Made by a program: the position numbers and the translations under genes | Assembly (NCBI GenBank): GCA_900088475.1 | Contig: FLMG01004277.1 | Span: 1 to 10,077, forward strand | Source: Hyphochytrium catenoides | Lineage: Eukaryota > Sar > Hyphochytriomycetes > Hyphochytriales > Hyphochytriaceae | Reading direction: 5' to 3' | DNA length: 10,077 nucleotides | In this document: positions 1 to 10,077 of the stretch, piece after piece | Position numbering within the stretch: position 1 is the first letter of the stretch | Layout of the letters: each line of letters starts with the position of its first letter | The notes under the pieces: generated by a model | The model's database searches: none | Told to the model about the DNA's origin: nothing | The model's input: the letters and a program-made list of their open reading frames with translations, nothing else

Positions 1-349
1 CGTACATTTTCACAACATCAGTGCGCATTTCACTGGCGGAATGCATTGTGGTTTCAGATGATTTTGTTTTTTCTACAGTGCGCTCTCTCTCCGTCTCTTT
101 GGGAACTACCTGGAGGTTTCTTGCCCACATTATTTTTATAAAACTGAAGAAGGCATCAGTGCGCTTCCGCGCGAATGAATGATTGCGTGTCCCAGTGTTC
201 TTTCTCGTTATCTTCTCAGAAGCATTCACTGTGCTCTGGCATTTTCCAAGAACACGACGAGGAACAGAGCAGCTTTACGTGGGGTCAGTAAACCAGAGGA
301 GTGGGAGCTACTCAGGAAACAGAGTAGCACTGCTCGTTGAAAGTGAAAG
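1..349 (+). promoter_or_regulatory. Promoter-proximal noncoding region with repeated octamer
   Basis: No open frame of note is seen here on either strand. The stretch lies directly upstream of the zinc-finger-like gene starting at 389. It carries CAGTGCGC three times in the same orientation (19-26, 76-83, 157-164), twice within the longer ATCAGTGCGC, and a CT-rich run at 82-98. I infer a proximal promoter. The binding factor is unknown. Confidence 0.45.
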
Positions 350-358
350 TATATAATA
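350..358 (+). promoter_or_regulatory. TATA-like element
   Basis: The sequence TATATAATA lies 30 to 39 bases upstream of the ATG at 389. This is a fair TATA-box match. If used, transcription would start very near the ATG and leave a very short leader. Many protists lack TATA-driven promoters, so this is only suggestive. Confidence 0.35.
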
Positions 359-388
359 GCGCTACTGCTCACTGTTAAGAGCCATCAT

Positions 389-1034
389 ATGGAGGGCGAG
401 GGAGTTGAGTCCCCTCCACTGGAGTGCAGGTTTGTCTATCAGAGACGAAGTGCGGACCGACAGAAGGGCGAAAGATGTGCTGCTCTGACTCAGGATCCTA
501 GGGGTTACTGTAGTCGTCACTTGCGGCATCTCCCTTCTTCTTCCCGGGTCGGTGCGTATGGAAAGGGTACGAACAGCGCTTGCAATCTTTCGGCATTCGA
601 GGGCTCGAGCTTTTGTAAGCGGCATGGCAAGCTACCTATGGTTAATGTGGCCTTTTTTTCTAGTAATAAAGGCCACAGAAGGCGGTTGCGGCGGAGGGAG
701 AACCACTAAAGGAGATGAAGCGGCGAACTCCTCTTCCTCACCAATGATGCGAGAGAGAAAAAATCCGTGGGACTCCTCCGCCGGAACGACAGCAGGAGGA
801 GAACTAGCAGCAGCGTCATTGGTGGCTCGAGAAAGGGGAAGAGATGAAAGAGAGGACGAAGAAGAAGAGAGAGCAGAGGAAGCGTGGAAAGCAGCAAGAA
901 AGGGAGCAGAAGGGGCCAACCGGGATACAATCATTCGAGCTGCTTCCTCATGTAGGGCCAACGAGACTTGCCTGATGAGGCGGTGTCGGAAGAAGTGGAC
1001 ATCGCGTTCAACTGCGGCCGTTCGATCAGCCTGA
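389..1034 (+). CDS. Putative WRC/C3Hc3H-like zinc-binding protein, spliced
   Basis: The first exon opens at ATG 389. It contains C13, C30-x10-C41-x2-H44 (RCAALTQDPRGYCSRH) and then C65-x10-C76-x2-H79 (ACNLSAFEGSSFCKRH). The C-x10-C-x2-H spacing is exactly repeated. It matches the plant WRC motif and the C3Hc3H zinc-binding domain of chromatin proteins such as KANSL2; both are nuclear DNA- or chromatin-associated, so a nuclear role is inferred. The first frame stops at 707-709. Removing a 49-nt GT-AG intron (663-711) would join it, after both motifs, to a charged, Glu/Arg-rich frame that ends at 1034. Without splicing the product is 106 residues. A competing intron (615-663) would destroy the second motif. 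A different last exon (956-1075, after a TTCCTCATGTAG acceptor) is also possible. The zinc-binding part is the solid piece; the 3' structure is uncertain. Confidence 0.45.
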
Positions 1035-1123
1035 GCAGCACAAATTGTATTGAGAAAGGCTGCAACGGTGGCTGATTTTGGCGCTAATCTATACTCCGTA
1101 AAAAGAATTTTCTTGTAGATTAT

Positions 1124-1147
1124 TAATAACAGGACCTCTTGTTATTA
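1124..1147. repeat. AT-rich inverted repeat (hairpin)
   Basis: TAATAACA at 1124-1131 pairs perfectly with TGTTATTA at 1140-1147 across an 8-nt loop. It lies 90 nt after the likely stop of the zinc-binding gene, so it would fall in its 3' UTR. No function can be assigned. Confidence 0.6.
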
Positions 1148-1252
1148 TTACCAACTTGTTTGCGTTCTTCTTTCATGTTACAACTTTATAACTCTCGCCA
1201 TTAATTTTATAAGATTATCATCACCTAAGGCCGGGCATTCCCAAGTAATGCT

Positions 1253-1309
1253 AGGGAATCACAGGGAATCAGCTATGAAGGGAATTAAAATTAATTAATT
1301 AGCTAGGGA
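1253..1309 (+). repeat. GGGAA motif cluster
   Basis: AGGGAATCA occurs twice in tandem, ten bases apart (1253-1261 and 1263-1271), followed by AGGGAATT near 1279 and AGGGAAG near 1305. An inverted ATTCCC lies just upstream near 1237. This could be a small array of binding sites or decayed tandem repeats. Confidence 0.4.
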
Positions 1310-1327
1310 AGTGCAGCTACTTCTTCC

Positions 1328-1341
1328 AATAAATCAATAAA
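1328..1341 (+). terminator. Tandem AATAAA polyadenylation signals
   Basis: AATAAA occurs at 1328-1333 and 1336-1341 on the plus strand, about 300 bases past the inferred stop of the zinc-binding gene. They are the only canonical signals in that 3' region. Their use is inferred, not shown. Confidence 0.35.
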
Positions 1342-1560
1342 TAATGGTCGACTTTTCATCTTGGCTTTGCCGCTTTGCCTTCATCTTTCATCTCATAATA
1401 ATAACAATGTGATGTTCTCTCAAGCGGCGGCCTTGGATTGAAGATCCATCTGCCAAGAAATGACGGACTTACAGACCGCCATCGTTAGGTTGGTTGATCA
1501 TCCCTCGTCCCTCCTTCTTCATTGATAATAAGACAGAGAATTGCAGAAGAAACAAGCCGC

Positions 1561-1598
1561 AGGCCGCACAACAAGAAGCTACACACTGTCTGCGGCCT
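1561..1598. repeat. GC-rich inverted repeat
   Basis: AGGCCGCA at 1561-1568 is the exact reverse complement of TGCGGCCT at 1591-1598, with a 22-nt loop. The related 9-mer GCGGCCTTG also occurs near 1425. No gene is closely associated with it. Confidence 0.5.
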
Positions 1599-1630
1599 TG
1601 ACGATTTGATGACATTTATTATTTATAGAC

Positions 1631-1900
1631 ATGTTCTGCTTCTCTCCGTTGTTGGCCAACAATCTGCACCACGGAGAAGAAGGGACAGCAATAAATGAAG
1701 CGTAAGAAGGAATGAGGACGGGTCTTGCCGCATCAAGCTTGGGCGCCTCATCAGCAGGCACTAACCTTTTAGTTCCTAGGACAAGAAGAAGGAGCCTCTT
1801 TCTTTATTTTTATAAAAGTTCGTTCCTCGTTGCAAGAGTCAGCGGACAGGAAGCAACAAGCGGAACAGCAGCCAAACGGCCCATTACTACTAAGAAGTAA
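1631..1900 (+). CDS. Candidate small two-exon gene, unknown
   Basis: I do not recognise a family. ATG 1631 opens a short exon (1631-1701) ending at a strong donor, GTAAGA. A branch-point-like CACTAAC lies near 1759-1765 and a TTCCTAG acceptor ends at 1779. Joining to exon 1780-1900 keeps the frame and gives 63 residues. The N-terminus begins MFCFSPLLANNLHH; the second exon is basic with a short hydrophobic run (SLFLYFYKSSFLV) and ends in KRPITTKK. The support is splice signals only, with no homology, so chance or a noncoding transcript is quite possible. Confidence 0.2.
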
Positions 1901-2908
1901 TAATGAGGCCAAGAGAAGAAGCAGCAGCAGCAGCTGGTCACCTGCACGATACCTCCTGCCAGCAGCAGCAGCAGCAACGGCCTCTGTTTTGCTGACCCCG
2001 TAGGCAGACACAAGTTTTTGTTGCTTACTGTTGTACGGAGTATGTGAAGAGAGTTCCTCCTCTACATCGTCCTTCGCCGTTATCATATCCCCCATGATGG
2101 TCATTGGGATGGTGGTAAGCAGTAGACAGCGAGGAAGAGGATCATCTCAGGAACTTTATGGATCAGCAGCAGGAAGCATCGAAGCAGAGACCACGACCTC
2201 CGCAGCAGTCTCCCTTTCTTCTATTATCATCATAAAAACGTGTGCACTATTTAAAACTCTTCTCCTGTGTGCTTCTTCCTTCTCCCCTTCACATCCTGGC
2301 GACTGACGGCTTAGTGCTTATCAGGGGTACATTTACTATTAATTCTAGTGATTCTCATTCTCATATATCTCATAGATATCATAGCATTGTTATACTTTCA
2401 GGGCACATGCAAGGCGCCGACTGCAAAGGACATGTCTTTTTTTGCTTGACAACCAAGCACCAGCGGCCCTCTTCTCTGCATGCAGACATGCGGTGCTGAC
2501 ATAAAGGGATTGTTAGAGCTTAACAGCATAGAGGTCCTTGGCAGGCAGCTGCTGTTGGCTGGCCCACTTCTACCTTCCTACTCTGTGTTCCCTCCTGCAT
2601 AGACTGCTTATTACCAGGATTCCATTTATTTGCGGAGCACGGTGCTTTTGTTGTTCCCGGCCTTCTGGTCCTACTCTATGATTCGTATGGATGATAAGCT
2701 CTGAGCATTTGAAGCTTTAAGGCTTCTTCGTCCTCACTCCTGTATCTCCTCCGTAGTGCGAAGCTGCCTGCTACCTTCTTGCCGGTCCCAGCTACGCCGA
2801 AAGTAAATAGAAGGAGAACATTGGGCAAGCCTACCACTGACGGCGGCACTATCATTATCACTACCGCGACTGTTTTAGTCACCACCCACAGCCAAGACCA
2901 ACCTACGA
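1901..2908. other. Long noncoding stretch with microsatellites
   Basis: No convincing coding exon is seen on either strand over about 1 kb. Open frames here come from CAG or CT/GA low complexity (poly-Leu, poly-Gln, poly-Ser). A TATTTAAAA element at 2248-2256 could be a TATA box. A GT..AG pair (2803 to TGTTTTAG at 2878) could define a leader or N-terminal intron just before ATG 2909. The stretch probably holds the promoter and leader of the 2909 gene. Confidence 0.45.
1920..1976 (+). repeat. Paired CAG/GCA microsatellites
   Basis: Two trinucleotide runs, (GCA)n at 1921-1934 and (AGC)n at about 1960-1975, are separated by about 25 bases of unique sequence. On the minus strand they create the poly-Leu seen in translation; on the plus strand they give short poly-Ala and poly-Gln. 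They sit in apparently noncoding DNA. Confidence 0.75.
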
Positions 2909-4325
2909 ATGGCAAGGCCCCAGCAGGTCCATAGGTACACTCACCTCTTTGATGCCAATTTGGAGACCGTTGATTTAGGAGATCTCAAACAAAGAATTAG
3001 CGCAGTGAACTGGAGGGGAAGATACGACGATGGCAATGCCGCTGTTCTCAGAGAGGCTCTCTATACAAAGTACAAGAATGCACGCTCCGACATCCTAAGA
3101 AGCCGCCAAATGCGAACGTTCCTTACGGAGCCACTTAGAGATCCTACAGACCACTTTTACAGTCAGTTAAGTGGACTCAACATCGGCCTCTACTGCGGAG
3201 ACCATCAGAAGTACCTTGCCGTGATTGATGGCAAGCTGGTCGCTGACACCCACCCCTTCGCCTTCAACTTGGTCAAGATAAGAGGTAGAGATGGTATTGC
3301 CCTTGCCATTCCACCGCAGACTGCAAGGGATGGTTCACGCCTGCTTATCGAGATGGGAAGGCACATTCATCCCCGATGGACCAAGTCCTCGCCGCATCAC
3401 CGCCCACAATTGGAGGCACACTTTTATTACGAACACGAGTGGCTACAATGCAACTACCTTCAGCCTCGAGATTCCTGAAGAAATCCGCGAGCTGTCAGTG
3501 AGGCTGCGCGTCCTCAGCGAAGACGATCAAGATGAGGCTCAAAAACAAGAAGAAGAAGAGGGCAAAAGGGGACCAGCTCTCGAAGAGGTCCCGCAGGAGG
3601 TGCGAGAGGGGGTCATTGATGGGGAGCAGCAGCAGGAGGAGGTCTATGAGGAGGAAGATTTGGGCCTGGACCCAGAGCAACAAGAGGCTGCACCGAGGCG
3701 ACAACTGGGAGAATACTGCAGCATGCGTGAGTACCCCGAGATTACGACGTCCCATAACGCATTCGCCTGGGAAACGTTTCAAGTCCACATCTTGGATATT
3801 CCTCTAATTGAGAAAGACTATGTCATCGCTGAGACTCAAACTTTTGCCATGGGTACTCCTCTTGGAACTGTCGCCAGCATTCCAGGAGTCTTTGGGAGCA
3901 TACTGGAGCTGACGGGGCATGCCACAGACATCAACCGATATACAAGCAGGTACGAGCACGTGAAAGGTGTGCGGTATACCAAAACGTTGTCTTGGTCAGC
4001 GGAAGTGGACATTCCGGTACCCGCCGCAGTGGTTGGAGGAGGAGGGTCGGTCGTCAAGGGAGCAGTCGGATATACCTCGCAGACGGATCAAGTGACGACA
4101 ATAGGACAAACGGTGGAAAGAGCTACGGCAGACCAGAGGGATGTGGCCTACCGATTGAAAGCAGGTGGAGCGTCGATAGATTGCTACATGCACAGCGACC
4201 GAAGTACGACGTTGGTGCTAAGAGAATCCTTCTATCGGGCGCCAGCGGATCATAGAGACAAGTATGTCCTATCAAGCTACAAGATTGTTGAAGCGAAGAA
4301 GTACGTGAGGTATGTCGTTCAATAG
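2909..4325 (+). CDS. Beta-trefoil-like / aerolysin-like beta-rich protein, frame broken or spliced
   Basis: Two plus-strand frames together read as one gene. The first (2909-3478) starts MARPQQVHRY. It has a helical N-terminal part (residues about 10-85), then GLYCGDHQKYLAVIDGK (about 92-108), which resembles one fascin/lectin-type beta-trefoil repeat. Coding then moves to the next frame, ending at 4325. That part holds a beta-rich stretch, a Glu/Gln-rich linker (about 3530-3700) and a C-terminal region of alternating Ser/Thr and hydrophobic residues (YTKTLSWSAEVDIP, a Gly-rich turn, then YTSQTDQVTT). The pattern recalls the membrane-inserting region of aerolysin-type proteins, but the match is by eye and weak. 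The frame change falls near 3285-3360. A GT..AG intron of 43 nt (3285-3327) or 76 nt (3285-3360) would fix it; a base error or pseudogene is the alternative. I see no signal peptide. Function, and whether it is toxic, is not established. Confidence 0.5.
3530..3705 (+). other. Acidic low-complexity linker inside the trefoil/aerolysin-like gene
   Basis: In the second frame this stretch encodes about 58 residues very rich in Glu and Gln (for example QKQEEEEG, GEQQQEEVYEEED). It separates a beta-rich part from the C-terminal domain. The DNA is purine-rich (GAAGAAGAAG, GAGGAGGA) and also open in a second frame through low complexity. It is likely a disordered spacer. Confidence 0.6.
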
Positions 4326-4628
4326 CCAACCTGACGGCCGATAGCACTTCGGCTGCTTATTAGCCGAAGCCATGGCTGTCGGGTCTGGAGAGCTTGCTTG
4401 AATAGGCGAAGACAAAGAGTAAGCAGCACCAATACCTAGGAATGGTGTTACGTGCATGTGAAATGCTTAGCTATCTAGCAACCGCCTTAAATTGTTCATT
4501 GATCTTCTTGACTTTTAGGATCAATCTTCTTTACTTTCCCCTCCTGCTGATAGTCTACAAGTAGCTACTGACTTTCTTGTGGGACGACAGCAATCAAGGG
4601 GGGGGAGAGAGGCCGGTGGTCTCCTTGC
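4326..4628. other. Convergent intergenic spacer
   Basis: About 300 bases separate the 3' end of the plus-strand gene (stop at 4325) from that of the minus-strand membrane-protein gene (stop at 4629-4631). Apart from the 4333-4380 hairpin and a run of eight G at 4598-4605, nothing is recognised. No canonical AATAAA serves either gene. Confidence 0.5.
4333..4380 (+). repeat. Two-tier hairpin downstream of the 2909-4325 gene
   Basis: CTTCGGCT (4347-4354) pairs perfectly with AGCCGAAG (4362-4369) around a 7-nt loop. An outer stem, GACGGCC (4333-4339) with GGCTGTC (4374-4380), adds seven pairs including one G-U. The structure starts 7 bases after the stop codon, so it would fold at the start of the 3' UTR. 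It may act in 3'-end formation or stability; this is inference. Confidence 0.6.
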
Positions 4629-5924
4629 TTAGTTAGTGGTCTTTTTGGACTCCTTTTGCATCTTCTCGTTCACGTGTTTGATGGTAGTTGAGACATCCTC
4701 AACGATAAGAAGGCCAAGGACGGGTCTTAAAGGAGAGTAAGCGATCCTCCTCAATGTTTGTACCCCGGCACCTCCGAGAGAAGTTTATCAACTGAATGTA
4801 GAAGGCAAGGAAAGAGCCTCTCTTGGGAGAGTCAGCCTACCTGACAATGCAGAGATAGAAATAGTAACATGCAAGAGAGATTGGATCAAGAGGCTATTTT
4901 ATAGCATGCAGAAAGAAACAGAGTAGAAAGGGTTTGGAAAAGAGCATTTTCTTCAGATCCATCCGTTGCCTACTCTAGTCAAGATTATCCGTTTTGAGAG
5001 TGTTCTCAAAGAGGAGAGGTCGTACCTATACACCGGGCCAACCCTAATCCAGCGCGCAACCAGGTTGTTAGCAGTTGTCAGGAAGAAGTACGCATATAGC
5101 ATCCCCACTGCTTTGCCGCCATGAGAATGTTCATTATATGCAGCGTTATCAGGACCAGGGGAGCAATGGTGAGACAAGCTTGAATCTATAGATTCACACC
5201 ACAAGCTCCAAAGGCTGAAGAACACTCTGCGGAGGATAAACATATTGGTAATAATGGGGAAGAGATGCGGCACCGAACACTCGCGCATTAACTATACAAC
5301 CAGGACAAGGAAGAAGCAAGAGCCCTGCCAACGCCAAAAAGAGCTGCGCTGAAGAAGAAGAGTCCGATTACTGCGTCGATGCATGGGTATTCGCCGATAT
5401 GCCCCTGCCATAGATGGGGAAGGGTTCAGAGACAGTACTTATTTCGAGGCTGGGCTGGGAAAAGGGTATGAACGATTCGCAGAACACATGACGTCAGTCA
5501 TCAGCAAAAGATTTGGGTGGAGCTGCACAGCAGCACAGACGGCGGATACATAGGCAAGAGACAGGTATGTTCAGCACTTTTGGCCGCATGAGAGACAGAG
5601 ATCCGCCAGAGAGTATCAGGGGCCGCGAAAGGCGGTGTAGTCCCGTTGACTGCCCTTATTAGAATGGAGGTGAGGCAAATTGAAGCAACAACTGGTCCTA
5701 TGTTGCTGGCAAAGGGAGAGGTTGGTGGACACCGTGGTGGTTCTAACACCAGGCAACAACCTGCCTTTAGCTATTAATATTGACAAGGAGCAGCCACAGG
5801 TCCTCTTCATAGTGACCTTGCTGTTTGTTGGTGGACTACCTAGGAGGAGGTTGCGCTCAAGCCGAGCTAACACGCTGTCTTCGTTCATAGCAGCGCCATC
5901 CGTTTCTTCCAAAGTGATGCTCAT
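4629..5924 (-). CDS. Unrecognised multi-exon membrane protein
   Basis: I do not recognise the family. The best-supported exons, in transcription order, are 5404-5298 (IDAVIGLFFFSAALFGVG), 5226-5026 (VFFSLWSLWC ... MLYAYFFLTTANNLVARW), about 4819-4772 (GSFLAFYIQLINFSR) and 4725-4629 (PVLGLLIVEDVSTTIKH, ending KKTTN, stop). They are joined by GT-AG introns of 71, about 206 and 46 nt with matching phases. Upstream, ATG 5924 opens a plausible first exon (5924-5840, MSITLEETDGAAMNEDS) and 5760-5597 is a possible second with one hydrophobic segment. The six exons sum to 702 nt, a continuous 233-residue frame with about four or five membrane segments and a charged C-terminal tail. Exon 2 and the 5' edge of exon 5 (4819 or 4836) are the weakest. 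It converges on the 2909-4325 gene and follows the aminotransferase gene in the same direction. Confidence 0.4.
5181..5196. repeat. 16-bp perfect palindrome
   Basis: TGAATCTATAGATTCA reads the same on both strands. It lies within exon 5226-5026 of the membrane-protein gene. It may be coincidental to coding, but it could form a cruciform or bind a dimeric factor. Confidence 0.6.
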
Positions 5925-6239
5925 TGACTAGTACTTTTCAAGAAGCAACTTTAGTGACCGGCCACAGGTGCTGGAGAAGGGGGAACTGAATGTTTCATAT
6001 GTTTCTTGAAGGCTTACGAAATGATTCCATCACCACGAAAGGTCACAATTGGGATGGTGGCGAAGTAGTAGTCGCAGTCTTTCCTCTTGTCGGATTAAAC
6101 CTCTTGATAGCTTATTATGCTGCTTTTCCTCTTGCAAGTGTGACAGATCATCTCTGAAGCCTCGTCAGCAGCTTGGCTTTCGATTTCTGAGTTTCTCTAT
6201 TCTCTCTATCTCTCTTAAGTTCTCATGCTTTTGAGAGTT
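5925..6239. other. Spacer between the two minus-strand genes
   Basis: This holds the 3' UTR of the aminotransferase gene and the promoter and leader of the membrane-protein gene, both inferred. A plus-strand open frame (6049-6234) reflects a CT-rich, serine-heavy low-complexity run (about 6180-6225). No AATAAA is seen on the minus strand, so the aminotransferase mRNA would need a variant poly(A) signal. Confidence 0.45.
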
Positions 6240-9835
<3,596 letters not shown>

Positions 9836-10027
9836 CTTCCTTTCTGGCTGTTGAGAATCTGCAGAAGTGTGCCCTTTAGTTGCAGAGGCTCCAGCACCGG
9901 ACCGCACTATCGACCCGGCGCCTCTTGCCGGACAGTAGGAAGAGAAAGAGCGAAGGAGGCAAACATGAGAGAACCAAAGTCGTAATGTAATTCGGGAGCG
10001 AAGAGAAGGGGAGAGACGGACAGACAT
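9836..10027 (-). other. 5' leader or in-frame N-terminal extension of the aminotransferase
   Basis: From an ATG at 10027-10025 the frame stays open for 64 codons and runs without a stop into the aminotransferase start at 9835. The extension begins MSVRLSPSLRSRITLRLW and is rich in Arg and Ser with few acidic residues, like an organelle presequence. Its start has T at -3, a poor context, whereas 9835 has A at -3. The region is therefore probably 5' UTR, but a longer dual-targeted form is possible. Confidence 0.4.
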
Positions 10028-10077
10028 AAAACGAGAGACAGAGACAGAGAAAGAGAGAAGAAAGAGAGACAGAAAGA
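10028..10077 (-). promoter_or_regulatory. Pyrimidine-rich promoter / leader tract of the aminotransferase
   Basis: The last 50 bases of the plus strand contain no T, only GA-rich units such as GAGACAGAGACAG. On the gene's strand this is a CT-rich tract lying 190-240 bases upstream of the main start. Such tracts are common near transcription starts in several protist and plant groups. The promoter role is inferred, and the window ends here. Confidence 0.35.

Larger units (their letters stand above)
1035..1630. other. Intergenic / 3' region, AT-rich, no convincing gene
   Basis: Stops are frequent in all frames between about 1080 and 1400. The region holds an AT-rich hairpin (1124-1147), tandem AATAAA signals (1328-1341), a cluster of GGGAA motifs (1253-1309) and a GC-rich hairpin (1561-1598). 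A short plus-strand reading from ATG 1460 (MTDLQTAIVRLVD...) is followed by a possible 48-nt intron, but it gives only about 33 residues and is not called as a gene. Confidence 0.5.

Noticed and set aside
632-961. Minus-strand Ser/Leu-rich open frames opposite the zinc-motif gene
   Set aside because: They are antisense images of a GA-rich, Glu/Arg-coding stretch.
1903-1995. Plus-strand 30-residue ORF with poly-Ala then poly-Gln
   Set aside because: It consists almost entirely of microsatellite translation and has no homology or context.
1769-2104. Minus-strand open frame with long poly-Leu runs
   Set aside because: It is the reverse reading of the CAG microsatellites and adjacent low-complexity DNA, with no domain or splice support.
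2676-2915. Minus-strand hydrophobic ORF
   Set aside because: It lies antisense to the leader of the 2909 gene, with no splice partners or family match.
5561-5570. Perfect-looking plus-strand donor ACAG|GTATGT
   Set aside because: No plus-strand exon leads into it in a frame that continues with a good acceptor. Minus-strand exon evidence nearby is stronger.
5680-5931. Plus-strand ORF opposite the membrane-protein gene
   Set aside because: It overlaps plausible minus-strand exons and has no recognisable motif. Some plus-strand readings look coding by eye, so this choice is not certain.

Overview
The window is nuclear DNA from an intron-dense eukaryote. A conserved enzyme gene on the minus strand is split into about 13 exons with GT-AG introns of 59-279 nt, and several shorter candidate introns (46-76 nt) occur elsewhere. 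There are no operons, Shine-Dalgarno sites, rRNAs, tRNAs, CRISPR arrays or recognisable transposons. Intron density, balanced base composition and GA/CT and CAG microsatellites suit a unicellular alga or other protist, but nothing fixes the lineage.

Left part (1-2908): a promoter-like region has three CAGTGCGC copies and a TATA-like element. It is followed by a plus-strand gene (389 to about 1034) with two cysteine/histidine motifs of identical spacing, like WRC / C3Hc3H zinc-binding domains. From about 1035 to 2908 the DNA is mostly noncoding, with two hairpins, tandem poly(A) signals, two CAG microsatellites and one weak two-exon small-ORF candidate (1631-1900).

Middle part (2909-5924): a plus-strand gene (2909-4325) has an N-terminal stretch resembling one beta-trefoil repeat, an acidic linker and a beta-rich C-terminal part that distantly resembles aerolysin-type beta-pore proteins. 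Its frame changes once near 3285-3360, most simply through a short intron. A structured hairpin follows its stop. Converging on it from the minus strand is an unrecognised multi-exon membrane protein (4629-5924), assembled here from splice signals and phase-compatible exons.

Right part (6240-10077): a complete minus-strand gene for acetylornithine aminotransferase (ARG8/ArgD type), a PLP enzyme of arginine biosynthesis with a mitochondrial-type presequence. All family motifs are present. An in-frame upstream ATG could add 64 residues. Complementary (GA)n and (TC)n tracts lie in the two introns flanking its second exon.

Nothing shows that the genes act together. The aminotransferase and membrane-protein genes are merely tandem on the minus strand. 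The best candidates for something undescribed are the trefoil/aerolysin-like protein and the membrane protein.
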